Shown piece by piece: positions 1 to 5,320 of a stretch of 5,320 bases of DNA. Both the position numbers and the translations under genes were made by a program. Source of the DNA: Clostridia bacterium (GTDB lineage: Bacteria > Bacillota_A > Clostridia > Oscillospirales > Butyricicoccaceae); assembly GCA_017421885.1 (NCBI GenBank), contig JAFOHJ010000318.1, forward strand, positions 1 through 5,320, read 5' to 3'. The notes below the pieces were generated by a model. It had not been told where the DNA came from, made no database searches, and saw only the letters and a list, made by a program, of their open reading frames with translations. How positions within the stretch are numbered: the stretch's first letter is position 1; the number at the start of each line of letters is the position of its first letter.

Positions 1-395
1 AGAAGATCAATGATAAAAAGATTGATCTTGATCTCGATATTCCCGACACCTGCAGCGTAAATGCAAACCACGATGCGCTGTTTCAGGTGGTATATAACCT
101 GTTCGACAATGCGCTTAAGTTCGTTAATGAAGGTGGCGAGATAAAGATCTATGCCGAAGTGAAAAGCGGCAGGCTGCACTTCAATATTCCTAATACGGGC
201 AGCGAGATAGACCCCGAGAGCCTGAAATATATCTTCGAACGCTTTTATAAGAGCGATAAATCCCGCGGTGCCAATCCGAACGGAAGCGGCCTGGGACTTT
301 ATATAGTCAAGACAATAATCGGCCGACATGACGGCGATGTTTCGGCAAAGAGCAGTGACGGAAAGACCGAGTTCCATTTCAATATCCCTGTATAA
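1..395 (+). CDS. Sensor histidine kinase, C-terminal ATP-binding domain (5'-truncated)
   Basis: This is the last 130 or so residues of a two-component sensor kinase; the frame is open from base 3 to the TAA at 393-395, so the sensor, HAMP and His-phosphorylation parts lie left of the window. What is visible is a HATPase_c (GHKL) fold: the N box (YNLFDNALKF, from base 93), a G1-like box NTGSEID at about 192-212, the F box FERFYKSDKSR, and the G2 box GSGLGL at 282-299. The domain binds ATP for autophosphorylation in the cytoplasm. The usual G1 DxGxG is NTGSE here, a variant I associate with Firmicutes kinases of the VanS-like group, so activity is still likely. The gene sits 20 nt before an htrA-like protease gene in the same direction, which suggests a shared transcript and an envelope-stress role. 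Which kinase subfamily it belongs to cannot be decided from the C-terminus alone. Confidence 0.93.
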   Translation, partial: KINDKKIDLDLDIPDTCSVNANHDALFQVVYNLFDNALKFVNEGGEIKIYAEVKSGRLHFNIPNTGSEIDPESLKYIFERFYKSDKSRGANPNGSGLGLYIVKTIIGRHDGDVSAKSSDGKTEFHFNIPV

Positions 396-402
396 TTTTT
401 TT

Positions 403-410
403 AGAGGTGA
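403..410 (+). promoter_or_regulatory. Shine-Dalgarno site that sets the htrA start
   Basis: AGAGGTGA matches the anti-Shine-Dalgarno complement GGAGGTGA at 7 of 8 positions and lies 5 nt before the GTG at 416. The alternative in-frame GTG at 407 falls inside this site and so is an unlikely start. The choice shortens the longest possible protein from 424 to 421 residues. Confidence 0.8.
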
Positions 411-415
411 CATCA

Positions 416-1681
416 GTGGCCAGAGATCCCGGTTACGATAATAATCAGTATTACAATGATTTTCAATTTAAGAGCTACGACGAGATCCTGGCTGCAAGAA
501 GGCGTAAAGGCAACGCGCGCAAGGGCTGCATGATCGGATTTATGTTTGTCATAAGTGTGGTCGTTCTTTCAGTAGTTATCGGTGTCATGGGCGGCACATA
601 TATCCTTGAGCGTATAATGCAGCGCTTCACTGCCCTCGGAGAAGAACAGGAGAAAACAGACGAGCTTCCCGAAAAAACCGATGACGGGCAGAAGGGCGGA
701 TATTCTATTGAGATAGAAGAGCCCGATACCGATACCGAGCCTCTTATTACGGCATATGATGTGAGCTCGGTGGTGGAAAAGAGCAGGCAGAGTGTTGTTG
801 GAGTGGTTTCTGAGAGCTATTCCAACTTCTCCTCCAGCGGCACCGGCACCGGCATAGTCCTTAGTGAAGACGGATATATTGTCACCAATAATCATGTGAT
901 TCAGGGCGGCGACAGTATAACTGTCGTTCTTGAAGGCGGAGAGAACTGTCCGGCCATCCTTATCGGTGCCGACGAACATACTGATATAGCTGTACTTAAG
1001 GTACAGTGCTCAGATAAACTTATTCCTGCTGAGTTCGGTGATTCTGAAAAGCTCAGAAGCGGCGAGCCGGCGATCGTTATTGGTAATCCCGGCGGACTTG
1101 ACCTTCAGGGAACAGTTACCTCGGGCATCATTTCGGCCACCGACAGGCGTATAAATGTTGGCAGCAATGTAATGAGCCTTATTCAGACCGATGCCTCCAT
1201 TAATCCGGGCAATTCGGGAGGACCGCTGCTGAACAAATACGGTCAGGTAGTGGGAGTTACATCTTCCAAAATATCGGCCACCGGCTATGAGGGCCTTGGT
1301 TTTGCCATTCCCGTAAGCACCGTAAAACCCATAGTAGAAGAGCTTATTGACAATGGATATGTTTCGGGAAGGCCGCTTGTAGGCGTTTCGGTAAGGACTG
1401 TAAGCCAGCTGGCAGGTGCTTTCTACGGCCTGCCCCGAGGAATGCTTGTCGACCGTATTGCAGATGGTTCTGCAGCCATGCAGGCAGGTCTTCAGCAGGG
1501 AGATATCGTAACTCACTTAGGCGGAATACAGATAAGAACAGTTTCTGAGGCCTGCTATGTGCGAAATCAATACAGTGCCGGCGACACTATTTCTCTTTCC
1601 TTCTACAGGAATGGCTATGTATACGATATCAGCTTTGTCCTTGACGAACAGCAGTCTGAAAGCGCAGTCTGGGATTTCTAA
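416..1681 (+). CDS. htrA: HtrA/DegP-like membrane-anchored serine protease with one PDZ domain
   Basis: This is a trypsin-like (S1C family) surface quality-control protease that degrades misfolded exported proteins. With the GTG start at 416 it has 421 residues. In order: a cytosolic head of about 37 residues, Tyr/Asn-rich then basic (ILAARRRKGNARKG); one membrane segment at about 38-62 (signal anchor, protease outside); an acidic, Thr-rich linker at about 73-114; the protease domain; and a C-terminal PDZ domain from about 322. The triad is visible: His160 in TNNHVI, Asp190 in HTDIAVLKV, and Ser267 in NPGNSGGPL. The PDZ domain has the GLPRGMLV binding loop and the SAAMQAGLQQGDIV signature. 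Size and architecture fit Firmicutes HtrA/YkdA/YyxA-type proteins. It follows the kinase gene by 20 nt and ends 14 nt before a terminator hairpin, so it is probably the last gene of that operon and controlled with it. The family assignment is secure; the exact paralogue name is not. Confidence 0.95.
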   Translation: MARDPGYDNNQYYNDFQFKSYDEILAARRRKGNARKGCMIGFMFVISVVVLSVVIGVMGGTYILERIMQRFTALGEEQEKTDELPEKTDDGQKGGYSIEIEEPDTDTEPLITAYDVSSVVEKSRQSVVGVVSESYSNFSSSGTGTGIVLSEDGYIVTNNHVIQGGDSITVVLEGGENCPAILIGADEHTDIAVLKVQCSDKLIPAEFGDSEKLRSGEPAIVIGNPGGLDLQGTVTSGIISATDRRINVGSNVMSLIQTDASINPGNSGGPLLNKYGQVVGVTSSKISATGYEGLGFAIPVSTVKPIVEELIDNGYVSGRPLVGVSVRTVSQLAGAFYGLPRGMLVDRIADGSAAMQAGLQQGDIVTHLGGIQIRTVSEACYVRNQYSAGDTISLSFYRNGYVYDISFVLDEQQSESAVWDF

Positions 1682-1694
1682 AAATTAATACAGC

Positions 1695-1721
1695 AGCCTC
1701 CCATCGGGGAGGCTGTTTTTG
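1695..1721 (+). terminator. Rho-independent terminator after htrA
   Basis: A perfect 9-bp GC-rich stem (CAGCCTCCC at 1695-1703 with GGGAGGCTG at 1708-1716) closes a 4-nt loop (ATCG). It is followed directly by TTTTT (1717-1721) and a further T-rich stretch. It begins 14 nt after the htrA stop codon and fits a strong intrinsic terminator for the kinase-htrA unit. Confidence 0.93.
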
Positions 1722-1722
1722 T

Positions 1723-1750
1723 TGTGTTTTATTGGCTTGAGCGATATAAT
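1723..1750 (+). promoter_or_regulatory. Likely sigma-A type promoter of the ykvI-like gene
   Basis: TATAAT at 1745-1750 is a perfect -10 match. Sixteen nt upstream is TTGTGT (1723-1728), which matches only the TTG of the -35 consensus; GTTGTG at 1722-1727 would give 17-nt spacing. Transcription would start near 1757, about 30 nt before the ATG at 1786. The position, between a strong terminator and an isolated gene, supports the call; the weak -35 lowers confidence. Confidence 0.55.
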
Positions 1751-1785
1751 ATTTTTATTCTGGATTTTTCAAGGGGAATATAGAT

Positions 1786-2844
1786 ATGGATGATTTGAAG
1801 AGGAGCCAGCTTGGAATGATCTTTACAAGCAGCTTTCTGGGAGCAGGTTTCGTATCGGGTCAGGAGATAATGCAGTTCTTCGGTGTATTTGGCAAAATGG
1901 GAGTTGTGGGAATGTTTCTGTCTATCGCCCTTTTTGCTGCTTTTGGATTTATTTTTATGTATCTTGCCAAGCGTGAAAAAACGACTGCCATCGACCGTAT
2001 CATAATGGGTGAGGGAAACAGAGTTGTCCGTGCCTTTTTCAACGGCATGTCGCTTCTTTTTCTGTTCGGTGTCACTGTCATCATGCTTGCCGGGGCAGGA
2101 AGCCTGTTTAATCAGCTGTTAGGGATCCCTTATTTTGTGGGAAGTGCCATTCTTACAGTTCTGCTGGCGCTTCTGTCTCTGAAGGGTATAAAAGGCATAC
2201 TGGTCGTTTCGCAGGCGGTAGTTCCCATCCTGCTTGTCATGGTAGTGATCATAGCTATATGGTCTTATGGCGGGCTTGAGCCGGCTCAGGTGCCCGACTC
2301 GGAGATGCAGAGCGACAATCCTCTGCTCGGTAACTGGCTCTTGTCGACATTATCCTTCTTTTCATATAATATTCTTGCTTCGCTGGCAGTTCTTGCGCCG
2401 GTGGCGCAGAAGACACGCGATATGAAGACGATAGTAAAGGGAATAATTCAGGGCTCGCTGCAGCTGCTGATGATGTTTGCCTGCATCCTTCTTTCGATGC
2501 AGAGGTATTTCGGCCTGATCGGCGAAGCGGTGTTTCCCATGCAGGCTCTTGCCGAAAGGCTTAGTCCGATGCTCGGTCTGGCATACACACTTCTTCTTCT
2601 GGCGGCAATGTTCAGTGGAGCGCTGTCGTGTATGTACGGAGCGATAGTTCAGCTGTTTGGAAATGAAAATGGCAGGGGTTCCATCGTCCTTGCATTGTGG
2701 GCAGCAGCATTTGTCTGCAGCCTGGCAGGCTTTAAAGAGCTTATATCAGTCATTTTCCCGGTGTGCGGTTATGCATATCTTGGTGCGATGCCGCTTGTGC
2801 TCGTGAGATTTTTTAAAGTATACGGAAAAGCTAATAATGCATAA
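1786..2844 (+). CDS. YkvI-family multi-spanning membrane protein (putative transporter)
   Basis: This 352-residue, strongly hydrophobic protein has about ten predicted membrane segments (roughly 8-25, 36-61, 85-108, 115-132, 136-158, 184-206, 215-237, 262-290, 298-315, 316-340). The N-terminal motif FLGAGFVSGQEIMQFF (residues 17-32) is the hallmark I recognise from the YkvI family (COG3949), whose glycine-rich first helix resembles the broken TM1 of LeuT-fold/APC-type sodium or amino-acid transporters. Its length fits that family. Substrate and reaction are unknown, and transport is inferred from fold resemblance only. The ATG at 1786 is supported by AAGGGG at 1771-1776, 9 nt upstream. The gene has its own likely promoter and hairpins on both sides, so it appears monocistronic, with no functional link to the protease or iron genes beside it. 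No frameshift or missing segment is visible. Confidence 0.85.
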   Translation: MDDLKRSQLGMIFTSSFLGAGFVSGQEIMQFFGVFGKMGVVGMFLSIALFAAFGFIFMYLAKREKTTAIDRIIMGEGNRVVRAFFNGMSLLFLFGVTVIMLAGAGSLFNQLLGIPYFVGSAILTVLLALLSLKGIKGILVVSQAVVPILLVMVVIIAIWSYGGLEPAQVPDSEMQSDNPLLGNWLLSTLSFFSYNILASLAVLAPVAQKTRDMKTIVKGIIQGSLQLLMMFACILLSMQRYFGLIGEAVFPMQALAERLSPMLGLAYTLLLLAAMFSGALSCMYGAIVQLFGNENGRGSIVLALWAAAFVCSLAGFKELISVIFPVCGYAYLGAMPLVLVRFFKVYGKANNA

Positions 2845-2848
2845 CGAA

Positions 2849-2879
2849 ACAACCGGCCTATGATCCATAGGCCGGTTGT
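2849..2879. terminator. Convergent hairpin terminator between the ykvI-like gene and the feo operon
   Basis: This is a perfect 14-bp inverted repeat (2849-2862 pairing with 2866-2879, core ACCGGCCTATG) with a 3-nt loop. It starts 4 nt after the ykvI-like stop codon and lies 14 nt beyond the stop codon of the minus-strand Cys-rich gene. The plus-strand tail is CTTTATTAGG and the minus-strand tail TTCGTTATG, so both U-tracts are short and broken. It probably terminates both converging units; the plus-strand direction looks somewhat better. Confidence 0.8.
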
Positions 2880-2893
2880 CTTTATTAGGATTT

Positions 2894-3049
2894 TCAGTTT
2901 TTCTCTCTCGCCATGCGGCTGGGGCAGTTGGCCGCGTTTTTGCAGCCTGAGCAGCCTGCGCAGCCGCCTTTTTTATGGTCTTTTATTAGAGAACGGACAG
3001 CCATGCCGACCACTGCGGCAAGAACTGTGATCACGATCATATCTCCCAT
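2894..3049 (-). CDS. FeoB-associated Cys-rich membrane protein
   Basis: This 51-residue protein is read on the minus strand from the ATG at 3049-3047 to the TGA at 2896-2894. Residues 4-22 (MIVITVLAAVVGMAVRSLI) form one membrane helix. A basic stretch (KDHKK) follows, then a four-cysteine cluster at residues 30, 33, 36 and 42 (CAGCSGCKNAANC), then a basic tail. This architecture and position match the small FeoB-associated Cys-rich family (PF12669), found after feoB in many Firmicutes. Its role is not established; metal handling or a FeoC-like helper role near the FeoB channel is inference. The feoB stop codon lies 8 nt upstream and abuts the AAGGA ribosome site (3059-3055), so translation is probably coupled to feoB. 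The gene contains CTA and TCA codons that feoB lacks. It is the last gene of the operon, before the shared hairpin. Confidence 0.9.
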   Translation of the reverse strand: MGDMIVITVLAAVVGMAVRSLIKDHKKGGCAGCSGCKNAANCPSRMAREKN

Positions 3050-3057
3050 AGATTTCC

Positions 3058-5247
3058 TTACTTTCTGGCAGATGCCGATATCTCGGTGTTGTGTCTGGAG
3101 TCAGCCTGATAGCCCTTGCGGAAGATCAGATAAAGAAGTGCGGCAAGCGCGGCGGCAGCGGCGACCGTGAAGATGCCAAAGCTTGCTTCTCCGGTCATAA
3201 GGCCTGCAAACTGATATACGATCATCGAGATGACATATGCAAAACCGCACATATAAGCGATGGTCGCAACAGTCCAGCGTGTATCATTCATTTCTCGCTT
3301 GATGGCACCCATTGCCGCAAAGCAGGGAGCGCACAGCAGGTTGAAAATCATAAAGCTGTAGGCGCGAACGGGGCCGAAATCGGCAGCGATCATGCTCCAG
3401 ATCTCATTGCCGGCTTCACTAATCTCGGCGCCCTGATTATAGAGTGTGCCGAAGGTCATAACGACCTCTTCCTTGGCGATAAGGCCGGTGATCGTGGCAA
3501 CAGCAGCCTTCCAGGCCATTTCACCTGCCCAGCCCAGGGGATAGAAGATCCATGCGATCATCTTGCCGAGGGTAGCCAGCAGCGAATGGTTGTTGTCTTC
3601 AACTACACCGAAGGAACCGCCTGTGAAGCCGTAGCTCTGGAGGAACCAAAGAACGATGGAGCTGACAAGAATAATAGTTGTTGCGCGTTTTACAAAGTCC
3701 CAGCCGCGGTCCATTGTAGAGCGGAGGACATTACGGGGCGAGGGGAGGTGATATGTAGGAAGTTCCATTACGAAGGGGGCAGGCTTGCCGGCCAGCGCCT
3801 TGAACTTCTTGAGGATAACGCCAGAGATGACTACTGCGGCAACACCGATGAAGAAAGCCGAAGCGGCTACCAGCGGCGAATTGCCGAAGACTGCACCTGC
3901 AAAAAGGCCGATGATGGGCATCTTTGCACCGCAGGGGATAAAGCCTGTGGTCATAACAGTGATCTTACGGTCGCGCTCCTGCTCGATGGTGCGGGAGGCG
4001 AGGATGCCGGGAACGCCGCAGCCGGTGGCTACCAGCATGGGGATGATACTCTTGCCCGAAAGGCCGAAGCGGCGGAGCAGGCGGTCCATGATGAATGCGA
4101 CTCGCGACATATAACCTACGTCTTCGAGAAGAGCCAGCAGGAAGCAGAGAACAAGGATCTGGGGGACAAATCCGAGCACTGCGCCTACGCCTGCGAGAAT
4201 GCCGTTCATGATAAGGTCATACAGCCAGCCGCTTACGCCGAGGCCGGTGAGGACAGAGTCAAATATACCGGGAACGATCTCTCCGAAAAGGACGTCATTG
4301 GCCCAGTCGGTGCCCATTGTGCCGATAGAGAAGGAGTAGCTTCCCATTGCGATGGCATACATGAGGAACATGATGCCTGCGAAGATGGGAAGGGCCAGCA
4401 CACGGTGGGTAACGATGCTGTCGATCTTATCAGACAGCGACATGCTGTGCTTTGCTGCCTTCTTGGTAACAGCCTTTTCAACAACTCGCTCGATAAAGCC
4501 ATAGCGCTGGTCGGCAATGATGCTTTCGGCATCATCGTCAAGCTCGCGCTCGCAGTCGGCGATATGGTCTTCGATATGGTTCAGAAGTTCGGGATCAAGA
4601 TTAAGCTCTTCCCACACTTTTTCATCGCGTTCAAAGAGCTTGATGGCATACCAGCGGAGATAATCGCGGTCTACCATATTTTCGATAGACTCTTCGATAT
4701 GGGCGATGGCATGCTCGACGCTGCCGACAAATACATGGGGAGGGTTGCCCTGCCTGCCTGCACGCGCTTTGCGTGCGGCGATCTCGGCTGCTTCCACACA
4801 GCCTTCGTTCTTGAGGGCCGAGATCTCGACTACCTCGCAGCCGAGAGCCTTGCTGAGCTTGTTAAGATCGATTTTGTCGCCGTTCTTGCGGACAAGGTCG
4901 ATCATGTTGACAGCTATAACGATGGGGTGTCCCAGCTCGATGAGCTGAGTTGTGAGGTAAAGATTACGCTCGATATTTGTGCCATCGACTATATTAAGGA
5001 TGCCGTCGGGCTTTTCGCCGACGAGATATGTACGTGTTACTACCTCTTCAAGAGAGTAGGGCGACAGGGAGTAGATGCCGGGAAGGTCCTGGATGATAAC
5101 ATCATCGTGGCCTTTGAGCGAGCCTTCTTTTTTCTCGACAGTAACGCCGGGCCAGTTGCCGACATACTGATTAGAGCCTGTCAGACCATTGAAGAGGGTG
5201 GTCTTTCCGCTGTTGGGGTTGCCCGCCAGCGCTATCTTTATGCTCAT
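3058..5247 (-). CDS. feoB: Ferrous iron transport protein B (GTPase-coupled Fe(II) channel)
   Basis: FeoB imports Fe(II) across the cytoplasmic membrane using an N-terminal G-protein domain. All G motifs are visible in the 729 residues: G1 GNPNSGKT (9-16), the switch I region around NWPGVT (31-36), G3 DLPG (54-57), G4 NMID (114-117) and G5 SAL (143-145). A helical, charged cytosolic stretch (about 170-270) fits the GDI/FeoB_Cyto region. The permease follows from about 283, with the two gate domains: GCGVPGILASRT (C410) and FIPCGAKMP (C439) in the first, and CAPCFAAMGAIKRE (C639, C642) in the second. These conserved cysteines are expected of the Fe(II) path. The ATG at 5247 has AAGGA (5260-5256) 8 nt upstream. 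feoA ends 32 nt before, and the Cys-rich companion starts 8 nt after. The protein appears full length. The operon promoter, and any Fur-type control, lies beyond the right edge. Confidence 0.98.
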   Translation of the reverse strand: MSIKIALAGNPNSGKTTLFNGLTGSNQYVGNWPGVTVEKKEGSLKGHDDVIIQDLPGIYSLSPYSLEEVVTRTYLVGEKPDGILNIVDGTNIERNLYLTTQLIELGHPIVIAVNMIDLVRKNGDKIDLNKLSKALGCEVVEISALKNEGCVEAAEIAARKARAGRQGNPPHVFVGSVEHAIAHIEESIENMVDRDYLRWYAIKLFERDEKVWEELNLDPELLNHIEDHIADCERELDDDAESIIADQRYGFIERVVEKAVTKKAAKHSMSLSDKIDSIVTHRVLALPIFAGIMFLMYAIAMGSYSFSIGTMGTDWANDVLFGEIVPGIFDSVLTGLGVSGWLYDLIMNGILAGVGAVLGFVPQILVLCFLLALLEDVGYMSRVAFIMDRLLRRFGLSGKSIIPMLVATGCGVPGILASRTIEQERDRKITVMTTGFIPCGAKMPIIGLFAGAVFGNSPLVAASAFFIGVAAVVISGVILKKFKALAGKPAPFVMELPTYHLPSPRNVLRSTMDRGWDFVKRATTIILVSSIVLWFLQSYGFTGGSFGVVEDNNHSLLATLGKMIAWIFYPLGWAGEMAWKAAVATITGLIAKEEVVMTFGTLYNQGAEISEAGNEIWSMIAADFGPVRAYSFMIFNLLCAPCFAAMGAIKREMNDTRWTVATIAYMCGFAYVISMIVYQFAGLMTGEASFGIFTVAAAAALAALLYLIFRKGYQADSRHNTEISASARK

Positions 5248-5279
5248 ATTACTTTTCCTTTCTGCTGATGCTCCGTGGG

Positions 5280-5320
5280 TTATTCAACTTCGATCATGTC
5301 TGCATCTGCCTTGCGCAGAG
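5280..5320 (-). CDS. feoA: FeoA-like protein, C-terminal end (5'-truncated)
   Basis: Only the last 12 complete codons are in the window, reading LRKADADMIEVE and then TAA (5282-5280). This ending matches the typical FeoA C-terminus, in which a Leu-Arg-Lys element precedes a short strand ending in I-x-V, the last strand of the SH3-like fold. FeoA is a small cytosolic protein thought to support FeoB. It lies 32 nt upstream of feoB in the same direction, the expected operon order. The assignment rests on a short match plus position. Clostridia often carry two feoA copies, and this would be the one nearest feoB. Confidence 0.8.
   Translation of the reverse strand, partial: LRKADADMIEVE

Noticed and set aside
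391..396. TATAAT at the end of the kinase gene as an htrA promoter
   Set aside because: No -35-like hexamer is found at 16-18 nt upstream, and the hexamer overlaps the kinase stop codon; chance is the simpler reading, though a weak internal promoter cannot be excluded.
396..402. T-run after the kinase stop codon as a terminator
   Set aside because: No stable GC-rich hairpin precedes it, and the htrA Shine-Dalgarno follows at once.
840..855. Short tandem repeat GGCACC in htrA
   Set aside because: It simply encodes the conserved Gly-Thr-Gly-Thr-Gly loop at the start of the protease domain.
569..1516. Two minus-strand ORFs (136 and 168 residues) inside htrA
   Set aside because: Both are codon-aligned antisense shadows of the protease gene with no domain signature of their own; they stop where htrA uses a TTA or TCA codon.
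2913..3170. Plus-strand 85-residue ORF across the Cys-rich gene and the end of feoB
   Set aside because: It overlaps two supported minus-strand genes and its product has no recognisable features.
3091..5268. Plus-strand 725-residue ORF opposite feoB as a gene
   Set aside because: It is codon-aligned antisense to a clearly real feoB, shows no recognisable domain or membrane pattern, and has a composition typical of shadow translation. Its openness follows from the absence of TTA, CTA and TCA codons in feoB.
5248..5279. Regulatory element between feoA and feoB
   Set aside because: The 32-nt gap holds the feoB ribosome binding site and no evident hairpin or promoter.

Overview
The window reads as chromosomal DNA from a mid-GC member of the Clostridia, plausibly a gut or rumen Lachnospirales/Eubacteriales type. 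That placement is inferred from gene content and style: Firmicutes-type Shine-Dalgarno sites, a GTG start, a membrane-anchored HtrA beside a sensor kinase, a YkvI-family protein, and feoA-feoB followed by a short FeoB-associated Cys-rich protein. No RNA gene, mobile element, CRISPR array or long repeat is visible.

Layout. Positions 1-1681 (+) hold the 3' end of a sensor histidine kinase and, 20 nt later, an htrA/degP-like membrane-anchored serine protease with one PDZ domain; a strong hairpin terminator (1695-1721) closes the unit. A short intergenic stretch carries a likely sigma-A type promoter for a single-gene unit at 1786-2844 (+), encoding a YkvI-family multi-spanning membrane protein. 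A 14-bp perfect inverted repeat (2849-2879) lies between two converging units. The minus strand from the right edge carries the C-terminus of feoA (5280-5320), feoB (3058-5247) and a 51-codon gene for a FeoB-associated Cys-rich membrane protein (2894-3049).

Function. The left unit looks like an envelope-stress module: the kinase, with a response regulator presumably just outside the window, next to a surface quality-control protease. The right unit is a ferrous iron uptake operon: FeoB is the GTPase-coupled Fe(II) channel, FeoA the small SH3-like partner, and the small Cys-rich protein a family found beside FeoB in Firmicutes, where no FeoC is seen. The feoB stop codon abuts the Shine-Dalgarno of the small gene, which suggests translational coupling. 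The YkvI-like protein is an isolated putative transporter of unknown substrate.

I see no clearly new system. The points most worth a second look are the small Cys-rich FeoB companion and its coupling to feoB, the orphan YkvI-family protein, the corrected htrA start with its unusual cytosolic head and acidic linker, and a 2.2-kb antisense open frame across feoB that is best explained by codon avoidance.
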